Shown in pieces: positions 56,855-64,000 of a DNA stretch of 64,000 nt. The position numbers were made by a program, and so were the translations under genes. The stretch's first letter is position 1. Every line of letters starts with the position of its first letter. This DNA comes from Rhodococcus sp. SMB37 (lineage in GTDB: Bacteria; Actinomycetota; Actinomycetes; Mycobacteriales; Mycobacteriaceae): contig NZ_SLVY01000007.1 of the NCBI RefSeq assembly GCF_004345605.1, positions 186,001 through 250,000 of the forward strand. Reading direction: 5' to 3'. The notes under the pieces are model-generated. The model made no database searches and was not told the origin of the DNA. It was given only the letters and a program-made list of their open reading frames with translations.

Positions 56855-57508
56855 TCAGCTCGCCCGCTGCAGCCGTTCGAGGCGATCGAAGACCAACCGC
56901 ACCGCGGTGTCCATATGGATGAGAACACCCTCGGCGCTCTGCCGCCCATTCGCCCAGGCGACCAAGGTCGACATCCACACGTCCGCAACGATGCGCACCG
57001 CGTTGAGCACCTCTTCGGTGACGATCTCGATACCGGCCGACTTGGCGAACAGCTCGGTGAGCACCTGCCCGAGCCGGTCGAGTTCGGGAGCCGACGACGC
57101 ATCGGCGAACATCACGGCGCGCACCAGCGCGTCGTACTGTTTCGGGTCCTGTTCCAGCCTCGCGACGGACGCGCGCAAGACACCCATGATCCGCTCGTGC
57201 GGTGTGTCGCCGGGGAGAGCAGCGCCGGAGAAGTGCTCGCCGACCTCTTCGAACTGCGTCACCATCGCCACCACGAGCAACTGGTTCTTCGACGGGAAGT
57301 ACCGGTAGACCGTGCCGAGCGCAACACCCGACCGATCCGCGACAGCACGCATCTGCACGGCGTCGTAGCCACCCTCGGACGCGAGCTGCTTCGCAGAGTC
57401 GACGATCCTCAGATACCGCGCACGCTGCGCCGGCTTCAGCCCTGATCCCGGCGACTGGGCAACCGGATGTTTCCGTGCCTCGGCCCCCATGGCCGACTCT
57501 TCCGTCAT
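56855..57508 (-). CDS. TetR-family regulator, KstR-like
   Basis: A 217-residue TetR regulator starting MTEESAMGAEARKHP. The helix-turn-helix reads ASEGGYDAVQMRAVADRSGVALGTVYRYFPSKNQLLV, closely resembling KstR, the repressor of cholesterol catabolism genes. VMFADASSAPELDRLGQVLTELFA is also KstR-like. A perfect KstR-type half-palindrome motif lies 97 bases upstream, between this gene and the divergent oxidoreductase, so it probably controls itself and its neighbours. KstR represses until a steroid-derived CoA thioester binds; the ligand here is not known. It may be a paralogue of the main KstR. Confidence 0.85.
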   Translation of the reverse strand: MTEESAMGAEARKHPVAQSPGSGLKPAQRARYLRIVDSAKQLASEGGYDAVQMRAVADRSGVALGTVYRYFPSKNQLLVVAMVTQFEEVGEHFSGAALPGDTPHERIMGVLRASVARLEQDPKQYDALVRAVMFADASSAPELDRLGQVLTELFAKSAGIEIVTEEVLNAVRIVADVWMSTLVAWANGRQSAEGVLIHMDTAVRLVFDRLERLQRAS

Positions 57509-57604
57509 CACGTCACCTTCCGCTAGTGCAGGTCCAGGATAGTGGAGCGGTCGCATCGACCCAGAAATACTAGACACCTGTCCGGAAACTCTTCCATCCG
57601 GAGG

Positions 57605-57618
57605 TAGAACGCGTTACA
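57605..57618. promoter_or_regulatory. KstR-type operator
   Basis: TAGAACGCGTTACA fits the KstR consensus T-N2-AAC-N2-GTT-N2-A exactly. It lies 33 bases before the oxidoreductase start in the TetR/oxidoreductase divergent region. Confidence 0.75.
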
Positions 57619-57650
57619 TTTTCTGCGTCATCCGATGAGAAGGGGTCACT

Positions 57651-58502
57651 GTGCGCCACGGAATCACCCTGTTCACGAGCGATCGGGGAATCCGACCCGA
57701 CGTCGCCGCGAAAGTCGCAGAAGAAGCGGGCTTCGACAGCTTCTACGTGCCCGAACACACACACATCCCGGTCCGGCGCGAATCCGCACACCCCGGAACC
57801 GGCAACGAGACCCTCCCCGACGACCGGTACATGCGCACCCTCGACCCGTGGGTCGCACTCGGCCTCGCCGCAGCCGTCACCTCCACCATCAGGCTGGGAA
57901 CCTCGGTCGCCCTCCCCCTCGAACACGATCCCATCACGCTCGCGAAGACAATCGCCACGCTCGATCACCTCACCGGCGGTCGTGTCGTCCTTGGCGCCGG
58001 ATTCGGTTGGAATGCAGAAGAACTCGCAGATCATGGAGTCCCGCCGAAGAAGAAGCGGACAGCGCTGCGCGAGTATCTCGAAGCCATGCAGTCGCTGTGG
58101 ACCCAGGAAGAAGCGTCCTACGACGGCACGTTCGTATCGTTCGGGCCGAGCTGGGCATGGCCCAAACCACTGCAGCAACCTCGCCCACCGGTCCTGCTCG
58201 GCGCCGGCGCCACCGATCGGAACTTCGAGTGGATCGTCCGCTCCGGCGACGGCTGGATCACCACCCCCACCGAACGCGACATCGTCGACAACGTGCAGCG
58301 CCTCCACAAGATGTGGGCCGACGCGGGCCGCACCGGCACACCCCAGGTGCTGGCGCTCGCCGGCCGTCCCGACCCGGACCAGTTGGCCCAGTGGCGCGAC
58401 GCCGGCGTCACCGAAGTGATCTTCGGACTCCCCGACCGCTCCGCGGACGAGGTCGTCTCGTACATCGGTCGCCTCGCCGGAAAGCTCGGCCTCGCTTCCT
58501 GA
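57651..58502 (+). CDS. LLM-class F420-dependent oxidoreductase
   Basis: A 283-residue luciferase-like TIM-barrel oxidoreductase, GTG start. Family features are GFDSFYVPEHTHIP near the N-terminus, GTSVALPLEHDPITLAKTIATLDHLTGGRVVLGAGFGWNAEE and PPVLLGAGATDRNFEWIVRSGDGWI. The sequence fits the Rv2161c/Rv0953c-like F420 subgroup. It is the first gene of the KstR-box-controlled unit with the KSTD-like flavoprotein, so a steroid or lipid substrate is inferred from context. Confidence 0.85.
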   Translation: MRHGITLFTSDRGIRPDVAAKVAEEAGFDSFYVPEHTHIPVRRESAHPGTGNETLPDDRYMRTLDPWVALGLAAAVTSTIRLGTSVALPLEHDPITLAKTIATLDHLTGGRVVLGAGFGWNAEELADHGVPPKKKRTALREYLEAMQSLWTQEEASYDGTFVSFGPSWAWPKPLQQPRPPVLLGAGATDRNFEWIVRSGDGWITTPTERDIVDNVQRLHKMWADAGRTGTPQVLALAGRPDPDQLAQWRDAGVTEVIFGLPDRSADEVVSYIGRLAGKLGLAS

Positions 58503-58530
58503 CCCACCCGCACCAGAAACGGATCACTAC

Positions 58531-59994
58531 ATGAGCACCGACGTCCATCCCCTGCTCGCCGACCAGGTCATCACCTGGGATCACGAGGCCGACGTTGTCG
58601 TCGCCGGCTACGGCATCGCGGGCGTGTCCGCGTCCATCGAAGCCGCCCGCAGTGGCGCCGAGGTCCTCGTCCTCGAACGCACCGGCGGGTGGGGCGGAGC
58701 CGCGTCCCTGTCCGGCGGCATCGTCTACCTCGGCGGAGGCACCGCGCTGCAGAAAGCGCTCGGATTCGACGACTCGGCCGAGAACATGAAGGCCTTCATG
58801 CTCGCCGCTCTCGGCCCGGGAGCCGACGAGGCGAAGATCTCGGAGTATTGCGGCGGCAGCGTCGAACACTACAACTGGCTCGTAGACAACGGCGTGGTGT
58901 TCAAAGAGAGTTTCTGGGGCGAGCCCGGTTGGGAGATCCCCGGCGACGACGGCCTCATGTTCTCCGGCGGCGAGAACTCGGCGCCATTCAACGAGATAGC
59001 AACGCCCGCACCGCGTGGTCACGTCCCACAGATGACCGACAAGCGCACCGGAGAGAAGGGCGGCGGCTTCAAGCTCATGGAGCCGCTGTCGAAGGTGGCC
59101 GAAGAACTCGGCGTCAGAGCCGAATACGACGTACGTGTACAGCGACTCATCGTCGACGGCGACGGACGCGTCGTAGGCCTCGCTGCCAAGCAGTACGGCA
59201 AGGACGTCCACGTCCGGGCACGGCGCGGGGTCGTCTTGGCCACCGGCAGTTTCGCATACAACAAGGACATGGTCGCCACCTATGCACCGCAGCTGAACGG
59301 CCGGCCCGCCGCGGCCATCGAGGAACACGACGGCCGCGCCATCCGTATGGCTCAGGCGCTCGGCGCCGATCTCGCGCACATGGACGCAACCGAGGTCGCG
59401 TTCTTCGGCGACCCACAGTTGATGGCGCGCGGAATACTCGTCAACGCCCGCGGCCAGCGCTACGTCCCCGAAGACACCTACCCGGGCCGCATCGGGCAGC
59501 AGACACTGCTCAAGAACGACAATCAGGCATACCTGATCATCGACGAGAGCGCGTACGAAGAAGGCTGCGCGACAGTCAGTTCCACTCCGTATTTCCGATT
59601 CCAGCCCAAGTGGGTGGCGGAGACCGTCGAAGAACTCGAATCCGACATGGGCCTACCGGCCGGCACGCTGCAGTCCACCGTCGAGGTGTACAACCGGCAC
59701 GCAGCCGACGGTTCCGACCCGGTGCTCGGCAAGAAGTCCGAATGGGTCAAGCCGATCGGAACACCCGTTGCCGCACTGGATCTGCGCAACTGCACGGCCG
59801 GATTCACACTCGGTGGTCTGCGTACCACCGTCGACTCCGAGGTCCTGCACGTCTCGGGTGAGCCGATCCCCGGCCTCTACGCGGCGGGCCGCTGCACGTC
59901 GGGCGTGTGCGCGTGGGGCTACGCGAGCGGTACCTCGCTCGGCGACGGCAGCTTCTTCGGGCGCCGGGCCGGAATCTCCGCCGCCAAGGGCTGA
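58531..59994 (+). CDS. FAD-dependent dehydrogenase, KSTD/fumarate-reductase family
   Basis: A 487-residue FAD enzyme. The Rossmann motif is VVVAGYGIAGVSASIEAARSGAEVLVLER. Other family features are GGGFKLMEPLSKVAEELGV, VVLATGSFAYNKDMV and the C-terminal FAD-binding block GLYAAGRCTSGVCAWGYASGTSLGDGSFFGRRAG. This is the fold of 3-ketosteroid-delta1-dehydrogenases and related FAD-binding dehydrogenases. It follows the F420-type gene by 28 bases. The KSTD-type fold and neighbours make a ring-oxidation role plausible, but the true substrate is unproven. Confidence 0.82.
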   Translation: MSTDVHPLLADQVITWDHEADVVVAGYGIAGVSASIEAARSGAEVLVLERTGGWGGAASLSGGIVYLGGGTALQKALGFDDSAENMKAFMLAALGPGADEAKISEYCGGSVEHYNWLVDNGVVFKESFWGEPGWEIPGDDGLMFSGGENSAPFNEIATPAPRGHVPQMTDKRTGEKGGGFKLMEPLSKVAEELGVRAEYDVRVQRLIVDGDGRVVGLAAKQYGKDVHVRARRGVVLATGSFAYNKDMVATYAPQLNGRPAAAIEEHDGRAIRMAQALGADLAHMDATEVAFFGDPQLMARGILVNARGQRYVPEDTYPGRIGQQTLLKNDNQAYLIIDESAYEEGCATVSSTPYFRFQPKWVAETVEELESDMGLPAGTLQSTVEVYNRHAADGSDPVLGKKSEWVKPIGTPVAALDLRNCTAGFTLGGLRTTVDSEVLHVSGEPIPGLYAAGRCTSGVCAWGYASGTSLGDGSFFGRRAGISAAKG

Positions 59995-60015
59995 CGCCCC
60001 CTCTCCCGCGCTTTC

Positions 60016-60066
60016 GACCGAATGTCACCTTTGGCCACTCACATCGACCAAAGGTGACATTCGGTC
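60016..60066. terminator. Bidirectional terminator, 19-bp perfect stem
   Basis: GACCGAATGTCACCTTTGG (60016-60034) and its exact complement (60048-60066) enclose a 13-base loop. It separates the convergent KSTD-like and GMC genes. Its length and AT content differ from the other terminators here, so it may be a dispersed repeat element. Confidence 0.75.
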
Positions 60067-60078
60067 ATTCTGCAACGG

Positions 60079-61647
60079 TCAGAACACGCTGCCGAGATCG
60101 CGGGCGACGATGTCGTCCGCGCCGTACTCGGCCAGCGCCGCGATCGTCATCGACGGATTGCATGCGCCCGTCGACCCCGGGATCTTCGCACCATCCACGA
60201 CGTACAGTCCCCGCTGGCCGAGAACACGGCCTGCGTCGTCGCACACCATGTCTAGCGGTGCCCCACCCAAGGGATGAAACGTGTTGATGTCCACAGCATT
60301 GACGTCGATCATGATCGCCGCCGGACCCACGATGCGACGGATTCGTGATTCGATCGCACGCGTGAGCGCGCGGTCGTAGGCCTGGTCCCAGTTCAGTACC
60401 GCGTCGTCACGGCCGGCGTCGTAGCTCCACCTGCCGAGTCCCTTCACCACTCCGAGCCCGATCACCGAGGTCGTCCCGATATCGGCCGGGAACGGCACCG
60501 GCCCCGTGACGATCATCAGCGCACCCGCAGGGTCGGAATGGTCGCGCATGCCGACACACGCAGGCCCGCCTTGGAATGCCCCGGGACTCGCCAGCGGGGA
60601 TGTCACCGAGAAGACTCTGTCACCGTTGTTTCCCCAGCCTGTTCCCACCGCATCGGGGAGATCCGTGATCAGACCCTTGCCGTGCGCCTTCATCAGGAGG
60701 CGGGTCGTCCCCGCCGACCCGGCTCCGAGGAACAGTGCGTCGGACACGATCCGCTTGCGCTCCAGCACGGTTCCGTCGGTGTGAATCCGGTCGACGTGCG
60801 TGATCCACGTTCCATCCGGTCCACGCTCGATATCGTTGACCCGGTGGAGGATCACGACATCGACGTGACCCGTCGCCTCCGCTTTCGCGAGATAGGTGAC
60901 GTCGACGGAGAACTTACCGCCGTTGTTGACCCCGTAGATGACATCGCCGGTCGTGTACGACGGATTCAGTTCGCCGGTGAGTTCGCGGCGCGCGAAGTCC
61001 CAATCGATCGACATCGGCACCCGGAACGTCTCGTACCCTTCCGCTTCCGCGCGGTCGAGGAATCCTCGCGACGATCGGTACCGTTCGTGGCCGAGCACAT
61101 CGTCCGGAATGGTCGCCATCCGCAGCATCCGCTCGACACGGCGATAATGGTCGGAATCGAGGCGGTCGTAGTCGATCGACGACGACACCGATTGCGCAAA
61201 ACGTTCACCATCGGGCTGCAACGTCATTCCGTGGTAGGCGAGAGAACTACCACCCACCCCTGCTCCGCACAGGATGTCCATCCCGTCGCCGGGAACGCGT
61301 TCGATGAGTCCGGTGAACGACTCCGTCGGGACGGGCGGTGTTCCCGGCATGACCGGAATCGGCGACAACCAGGACATTCGACGATCGGGGTGGAGCATAC
61401 GCGGGAACGTCTCGGCATTCGGCCCCGTCGGCCACCGGATGCCACGTTCCAAGACGACGGTCTGTACCCCCGCACGCCCGAGGTGCATCGCAGTGATCGC
61501 ACCACCGAACCCGCTTCCGATGACGACAGCGCGGTGGCGTTCCTCGGTGACCTCGGCGCGAGCGCGCGGAACCGCGGTCAAGGTCAAACCCACCGCCGCG
61601 ACTGCGGCACCGCCCAGAAAAGCCCTGCGAGACAGCGCAGTACTCAA
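60079..61647 (-). CDS. GMC oxidoreductase, cholesterol-oxidase-like, Tat-exported
   Basis: A 522-residue flavoprotein, probably starting at a TTG (STALSRRAFLGG) preceded by AAGGGGGG. The Tat signal SRRAFLGGAAVAAVGLTLTAVPRARA indicates export as a folded flavoprotein. The FAD motif is VVIGSGFGGAITAMHLGRAG. GAGVGGSSLAYHGM, the active-site His in HPLGGAPLDMV and GSTGACNPSMTIAALAEYGA match class I cholesterol oxidases. It would oxidise the 3-beta-hydroxyl of a sterol to a ketone, releasing hydrogen peroxide. Other GMC alcohol oxidases are possible. Confidence 0.8.
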   Translation of the reverse strand: MSTALSRRAFLGGAAVAAVGLTLTAVPRARAEVTEERHRAVVIGSGFGGAITAMHLGRAGVQTVVLERGIRWPTGPNAETFPRMLHPDRRMSWLSPIPVMPGTPPVPTESFTGLIERVPGDGMDILCGAGVGGSSLAYHGMTLQPDGERFAQSVSSSIDYDRLDSDHYRRVERMLRMATIPDDVLGHERYRSSRGFLDRAEAEGYETFRVPMSIDWDFARRELTGELNPSYTTGDVIYGVNNGGKFSVDVTYLAKAEATGHVDVVILHRVNDIERGPDGTWITHVDRIHTDGTVLERKRIVSDALFLGAGSAGTTRLLMKAHGKGLITDLPDAVGTGWGNNGDRVFSVTSPLASPGAFQGGPACVGMRDHSDPAGALMIVTGPVPFPADIGTTSVIGLGVVKGLGRWSYDAGRDDAVLNWDQAYDRALTRAIESRIRRIVGPAAIMIDVNAVDINTFHPLGGAPLDMVCDDAGRVLGQRGLYVVDGAKIPGSTGACNPSMTIAALAEYGADDIVARDLGSVF

Positions 61648-61675
61648 GGTCCCCCCTTCGGTCCGAACTCGAATG

Positions 61676-62935
61676 TCAGAGCACCGTGAGTGGCAGCGGG
61701 ATCCCCCGGTCTGCGAAGACGAACTCCGCGCCCGAGCTGAATCTGGTGATCTGCACGTCCTTGGACTCACGCGCGGGTGTGTCCTCACGGATCACGTCGA
61801 CAACCAATGCGTCCGGTGACTCCGCTACCGGCCGCGTCGAGAAGTGCGCGTCGACCCCGCGGACGAGCGCATCGAGTGGCCCGAGGTGGTCGGCGTCGAT
61901 GAAAGTCGTCCACCCGCCGTCGATATCCACGCCCGAGCCACGGCCGATGCGCAGCCGGAGGTGATCATCGCGGTTCTCGATCGTGCGCCCGACGTACTGA
62001 TACGGCGCGAGGACGGGGTGGATGCCGAGGATTGTCGCCAGGTCGTCGAACGTGCCGGACAGACCGAGCGCGTTGCGGAGCCGTTCCGACGTCAGACCGG
62101 CGATACCGGTGAGTTGCTTCCGGAGAAGCGTGGATGCCGACGCTTCGTCGGTGCGCTTGCGCACACCGATCAGGAACCCGAGTGTGAGCATGTGCTGCTG
62201 GAGGCACACCTCCTCGGCGATCCGGACGAGCGCCGAATGCGAGAAGTCGCCGAAACGCACGTCCGAGAGCAACGGTCCCGAGTAATCGTCGCGTCCACCG
62301 CCGCCGGGAACGATCGGACTCAACTCGACCGTCCTCGCCACGGTTCGTCCCAGCGCCTCGGTGTGAGGCTCGACGGCAGGCGGAACATGCGCCGGGTCGA
62401 TCGTCACCGTCCACGCGCAGTGGGGGTTCCGATCCTCGGGACGTCGGGGTGGGCGGTGGATCGGTCGCACCTGTGTGTGCGGATTCGTCGCGAGCGCGGT
62501 GGCGTCGAAGGTCGGGTCTTCGATGTCGTGGCACATCGCGGTCACGTACTCGTCTCCGAGCGGTTCGACGTCCATGAGCGCGCCGCAGTGATCGAGCCAG
62601 AACTCACCGTGATTGCGGTCGTCGACGCGGAACCGGAAGTCCATGAACTGCGGTGGCGCCCCGATGTCGAGTTGCAGGCCCTTGAAGATCGTCACGACAT
62701 CATCGCCCTCGTACTTCAGCGCCCGCTGCATGCGCCGGGTGTACCAAGGTGACGATGCCTGCCATTCTTCGATCGCGACGGCCGCCATGCCCTCCCGGCC
62801 GAACGCAGAGATCAGATGGGCCATGCCGGAGCGGTCGATCAATTGACCGCACAGCAACAGTTCCGGGACGAGAATCGCGAGATCCTCCCGCGACAACGCC
62901 TCGAACGAGGCACCCGTCCGCACCGTGGTCACCAC
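61676..62935 (-). CDS. Conserved protein of unknown function in the steroid-linked operon
   Basis: A 419-residue protein starting MVTTVRTGASFEALSREDLAILVPELLLCGQLIDRSGMAH. No signal peptide or membrane span is obvious. Two half-similar regions may exist (IFKGLQLDIGAPPQFMDFRFRVDD and TFIDADHLGPLDALVRGVDA), and a His/Asp-rich middle (RNHGEFWLDHCGALMDVE) could bind metal. I do not recognise the family. It overlaps the upstream NTF2-like gene by seven bases and precedes the GMC oxidase by 28, so it belongs to the cyp51 operon. Confidence 0.7.
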   Translation of the reverse strand: MVTTVRTGASFEALSREDLAILVPELLLCGQLIDRSGMAHLISAFGREGMAAVAIEEWQASSPWYTRRMQRALKYEGDDVVTIFKGLQLDIGAPPQFMDFRFRVDDRNHGEFWLDHCGALMDVEPLGDEYVTAMCHDIEDPTFDATALATNPHTQVRPIHRPPRRPEDRNPHCAWTVTIDPAHVPPAVEPHTEALGRTVARTVELSPIVPGGGGRDDYSGPLLSDVRFGDFSHSALVRIAEEVCLQQHMLTLGFLIGVRKRTDEASASTLLRKQLTGIAGLTSERLRNALGLSGTFDDLATILGIHPVLAPYQYVGRTIENRDDHLRLRIGRGSGVDIDGGWTTFIDADHLGPLDALVRGVDAHFSTRPVAESPDALVVDVIREDTPARESKDVQITRFSSGAEFVFADRGIPLPLTVL

Positions 62936-63480
62936 AGGGACACCGGTGCCTGGCCCGCGGGGTACCAGCCGGGTAGACGCTTACCGGACGTGGAACGCTC
63001 GATACGTTTGTTCATGCCATCGGACAGCGCCCCGTCGGTGATCATCTCGAGGAACAGGTGCGACACGTTCCCGAAATCGAAGAAATCGCGCTGCCACGAC
63101 CATTGGAAATTCCCGCCGTAGCGGAACCAGCTACCACCGATTCCGTGCACCGAGTAGTGCTCGCCGTTGTCGCGCTTCGCGTCGGCGATCTGCTTCCACA
63201 TACCGATCACGTCGCCGGTACGGTCATCGACGATCAGCTGCTGGTAGGGGTACTCCCACCCTTCCAGACCACGCATCTCCTGGCCCAGCGCGAGCTCGCG
63301 GATCTCGTCGCGGCCGACAGCCATGAAATCGTCCTTGGGACCGTAGTTCCACCCGTAGGTGGCATCCTCGGTGTACATCTCGGCCAGAGGCTTCCAATCA
63401 CCCGCCTCTTCGGCCCGCTTGTTGGCGTCGATCCAGCGGGAAATCATCTCGTCGAGCTCAGCACGGTCGAACGTGGACAT
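62929..63480 (-). CDS. NTF2/SnoaL-like protein of the cyp51 operon
   Basis: A 183-residue NTF2-fold protein starting MSTFDRAELDEMISRWI. Core segments are WIDANKRAEEAGDWKPLAEMYTEDATYGWNYGP and DVIGMWKQIADAKRDNGEHYSVHGIGGSWFRYGGNFQWSWQRDFF. In mycobacteria the cyp51 operon includes Rv0760c, an NTF2-like protein that binds steroids, so a steroid-ligand or isomerase-like role is plausible here. It lies 14 bases after the ferredoxin gene. No catalytic Asp pair could be assigned. Confidence 0.8.
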   Translation of the reverse strand: MSTFDRAELDEMISRWIDANKRAEEAGDWKPLAEMYTEDATYGWNYGPKDDFMAVGRDEIRELALGQEMRGLEGWEYPYQQLIVDDRTGDVIGMWKQIADAKRDNGEHYSVHGIGGSWFRYGGNFQWSWQRDFFDFGNVSHLFLEMITDGALSDGMNKRIERSTSGKRLPGWYPAGQAPVSLW

Positions 63481-63494
63481 AGCGTCTCCTGAGG

Positions 63495-63689
63495 TCAGTC
63501 TTGAATCAGTCGCAATGCTCGGGTGGGGCAATAGCGGACGGCGGCTTCGACGTCGTCGCGCAGGTCTTCGGGGATCTCGTCGATGAGGACCTCCACGGTG
63601 CCGTGTTTGGGGACTCGGAACACGTCGGGTGCTTCCATCTCGCACATGGCGTGTCCCTGGCACAGGTCGAGATCCACTTCGATCTTCAC
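63495..63689 (-). CDS. [3Fe-4S] ferredoxin, P450 redox partner
   Basis: A 64-residue ferredoxin starting at GTG (VKIEVDLDLCQGHAMC). Cluster ligands are Cys10, Cys16 and Cys54 (RYCP), with His13 where a fourth Cys would be, giving the three-Cys set of [3Fe-4S] proteins. It is the counterpart of mycobacterial Rv0763c, encoded next to cyp51, and delivers electrons to the P450. Its GTG lies two bases after the cyp51 stop, showing translational coupling. Longer upstream frames do not look like ferredoxin. Confidence 0.92.
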   Translation of the reverse strand: MKIEVDLDLCQGHAMCEMEAPDVFRVPKHGTVEVLIDEIPEDLRDDVEAAVRYCPTRALRLIQD

Positions 63690-63691
63690 GA

Positions 63692-64000
63692 CTACTCCGT
63701 TTCCCGGGTGCGGCGTCGATACCGCACCGTGCACGGCTGCGCGAGCTGCACCACCATCTTCGAGTGATCGTTCCGGTAGGTATCCGCGGGCTGGGCAAGC
63801 TCGAATTCGAAGTCGCGCAACAGGATCGAGAAAATAGCCTTGAGCTGCATCAACGCGAATGCCGCGCCGACGCACCGGTGCCGGCCGGCACCGAAGGGAA
63901 TCCACGTCCACCGGTTGACGATGTCTTCCTGGTTCGGGTCGATGTAGCGACCCGGGTCGAACACATCAGGATTCGGAAAGTCCTCGGCGATGCGGTTGGA
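63692..64000 (-). CDS. cyp51: CYP51 sterol 14-alpha-demethylase, C-terminal part (5' end outside window)
   Basis: About 103 C-terminal residues of a cytochrome P450. The heme-binding loop is FGAGRHRCVGAAFALMQLKA, with the axial Cys. The surrounding NRWTWIPFGAG, AIFSILLRDFEFELAQP, DTYRNDHSKMVVQLAQP and VRYRRRT match mycobacterial CYP51B1 almost word for word. It would remove the 14-alpha-methyl group of a sterol in three oxidations. It is the first readable gene of the cyp51-ferredoxin-NTF2-unknown-GMC operon, whose upstream part continues outside the window. Confidence 0.92.
   Translation of the reverse strand, partial: SNRIAEDFPNPDVFDPGRYIDPNQEDIVNRWTWIPFGAGRHRCVGAAFALMQLKAIFSILLRDFEFELAQPADTYRNDHSKMVVQLAQPCTVRYRRRTRETE

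Noticed and set aside
1-64000. CRISPR arrays, tRNA and rRNA genes
   Set aside because: No regularly spaced repeats and no cloverleaf or rRNA sequence were recognised on either strand.

Overview
The window is high-GC actinobacterial chromosome, most likely Rhodococcus or a close mycolic-acid relative. The evidence is a secreted antigen-85-type mycolyltransferase, a CYP51/[3Fe-4S] ferredoxin pair closely matching the mycobacterial one, a KstR-type operator beside steroid-oxidation genes, a DUF222/HNH (13E12-type) gene behind a LexA box, an HspR (HAIR) box before a Clp ATPase, an IdeR-type iron box, GTG/TTG starts and several leaderless promoters. The species cannot be fixed from the sequence alone.

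Layout. 0-1.5 kb: 3' end of kdpE followed directly by an IS200/IS605-type element carrying only tnpB. 1.5-5.8 kb: a minus-strand sulfonate uptake and desulfonation operon (ssuA-ssuB-ssuC-monooxygenase) preceded by an 8-codon Cys-rich leader peptide. 6-10.2 kb: Nudix and GyrI-like genes, an ECF41 sigma factor, a DUF222 gene behind a LexA box, and a carboxymuconolactone-decarboxylase-like gene behind an ECF41-type promoter. 10.2-13.9 kb: aminotransferase, AraC regulator, VOC protein and an orphan ectD. 13.9-20.1 kb: an accessory island bounded by diverged direct repeats of about 200 bp. It holds an FNR-type box, an HMA chaperone, an unusual P1B ATPase, cupins, a Crp/Fnr regulator and relics of IS3, Tn3, MerR, alcohol dehydrogenase and AhpD genes. 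20-22.9 kb: MerR/membrane-protein pair and DAHP synthase with an aromatic-rich leader peptide. 23-31.7 kb: phosphotransferase/acyl-CoA dehydrogenase pair, a candidate IdeR-controlled sRNA, glycosyltransferase, HspR-type Clp ATPase and a HelY-like helicase.

31.7-43.8 kb: SDR, YeiH-type permease, an ABC/FtsX exporter divergent from a two-component system, a membrane-anchored sigma-like protein, a decayed second tnpB, an SDR, mycolyltransferase, RluA-type pseudouridine synthase, SRPBCC and flavodoxin proteins. 43.9-48.8 kb: CYTH/CHAD protein, universal stress protein with a DosR-like box, VIT-family transporter and an Rv2004c-like fused kinase. 49-55.8 kb: plsB/HAD-plsC/UPF0104 phospholipid operon, then an NSS-family transporter with its 35-residue MetS-like subunit. 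55.9-64 kb: a secreted protein behind repeated sequence motifs, then a steroid-related region. In that region a KstR-like TetR gene diverges from an F420-type oxidoreductase and a KSTD-like flavoprotein, and a minus-strand operon runs cyp51-ferredoxin-NTF2-like-unknown-GMC oxidase.

The main theme is regulation. Short leader peptides, an sRNA candidate and several operators (LexA, FNR, ECF41, KstR, HspR, IdeR, MerR, possibly DosR) can be read directly from the sequence, and several sit beside a gene for a matching regulator. No CRISPR array, tRNA or rRNA was found.
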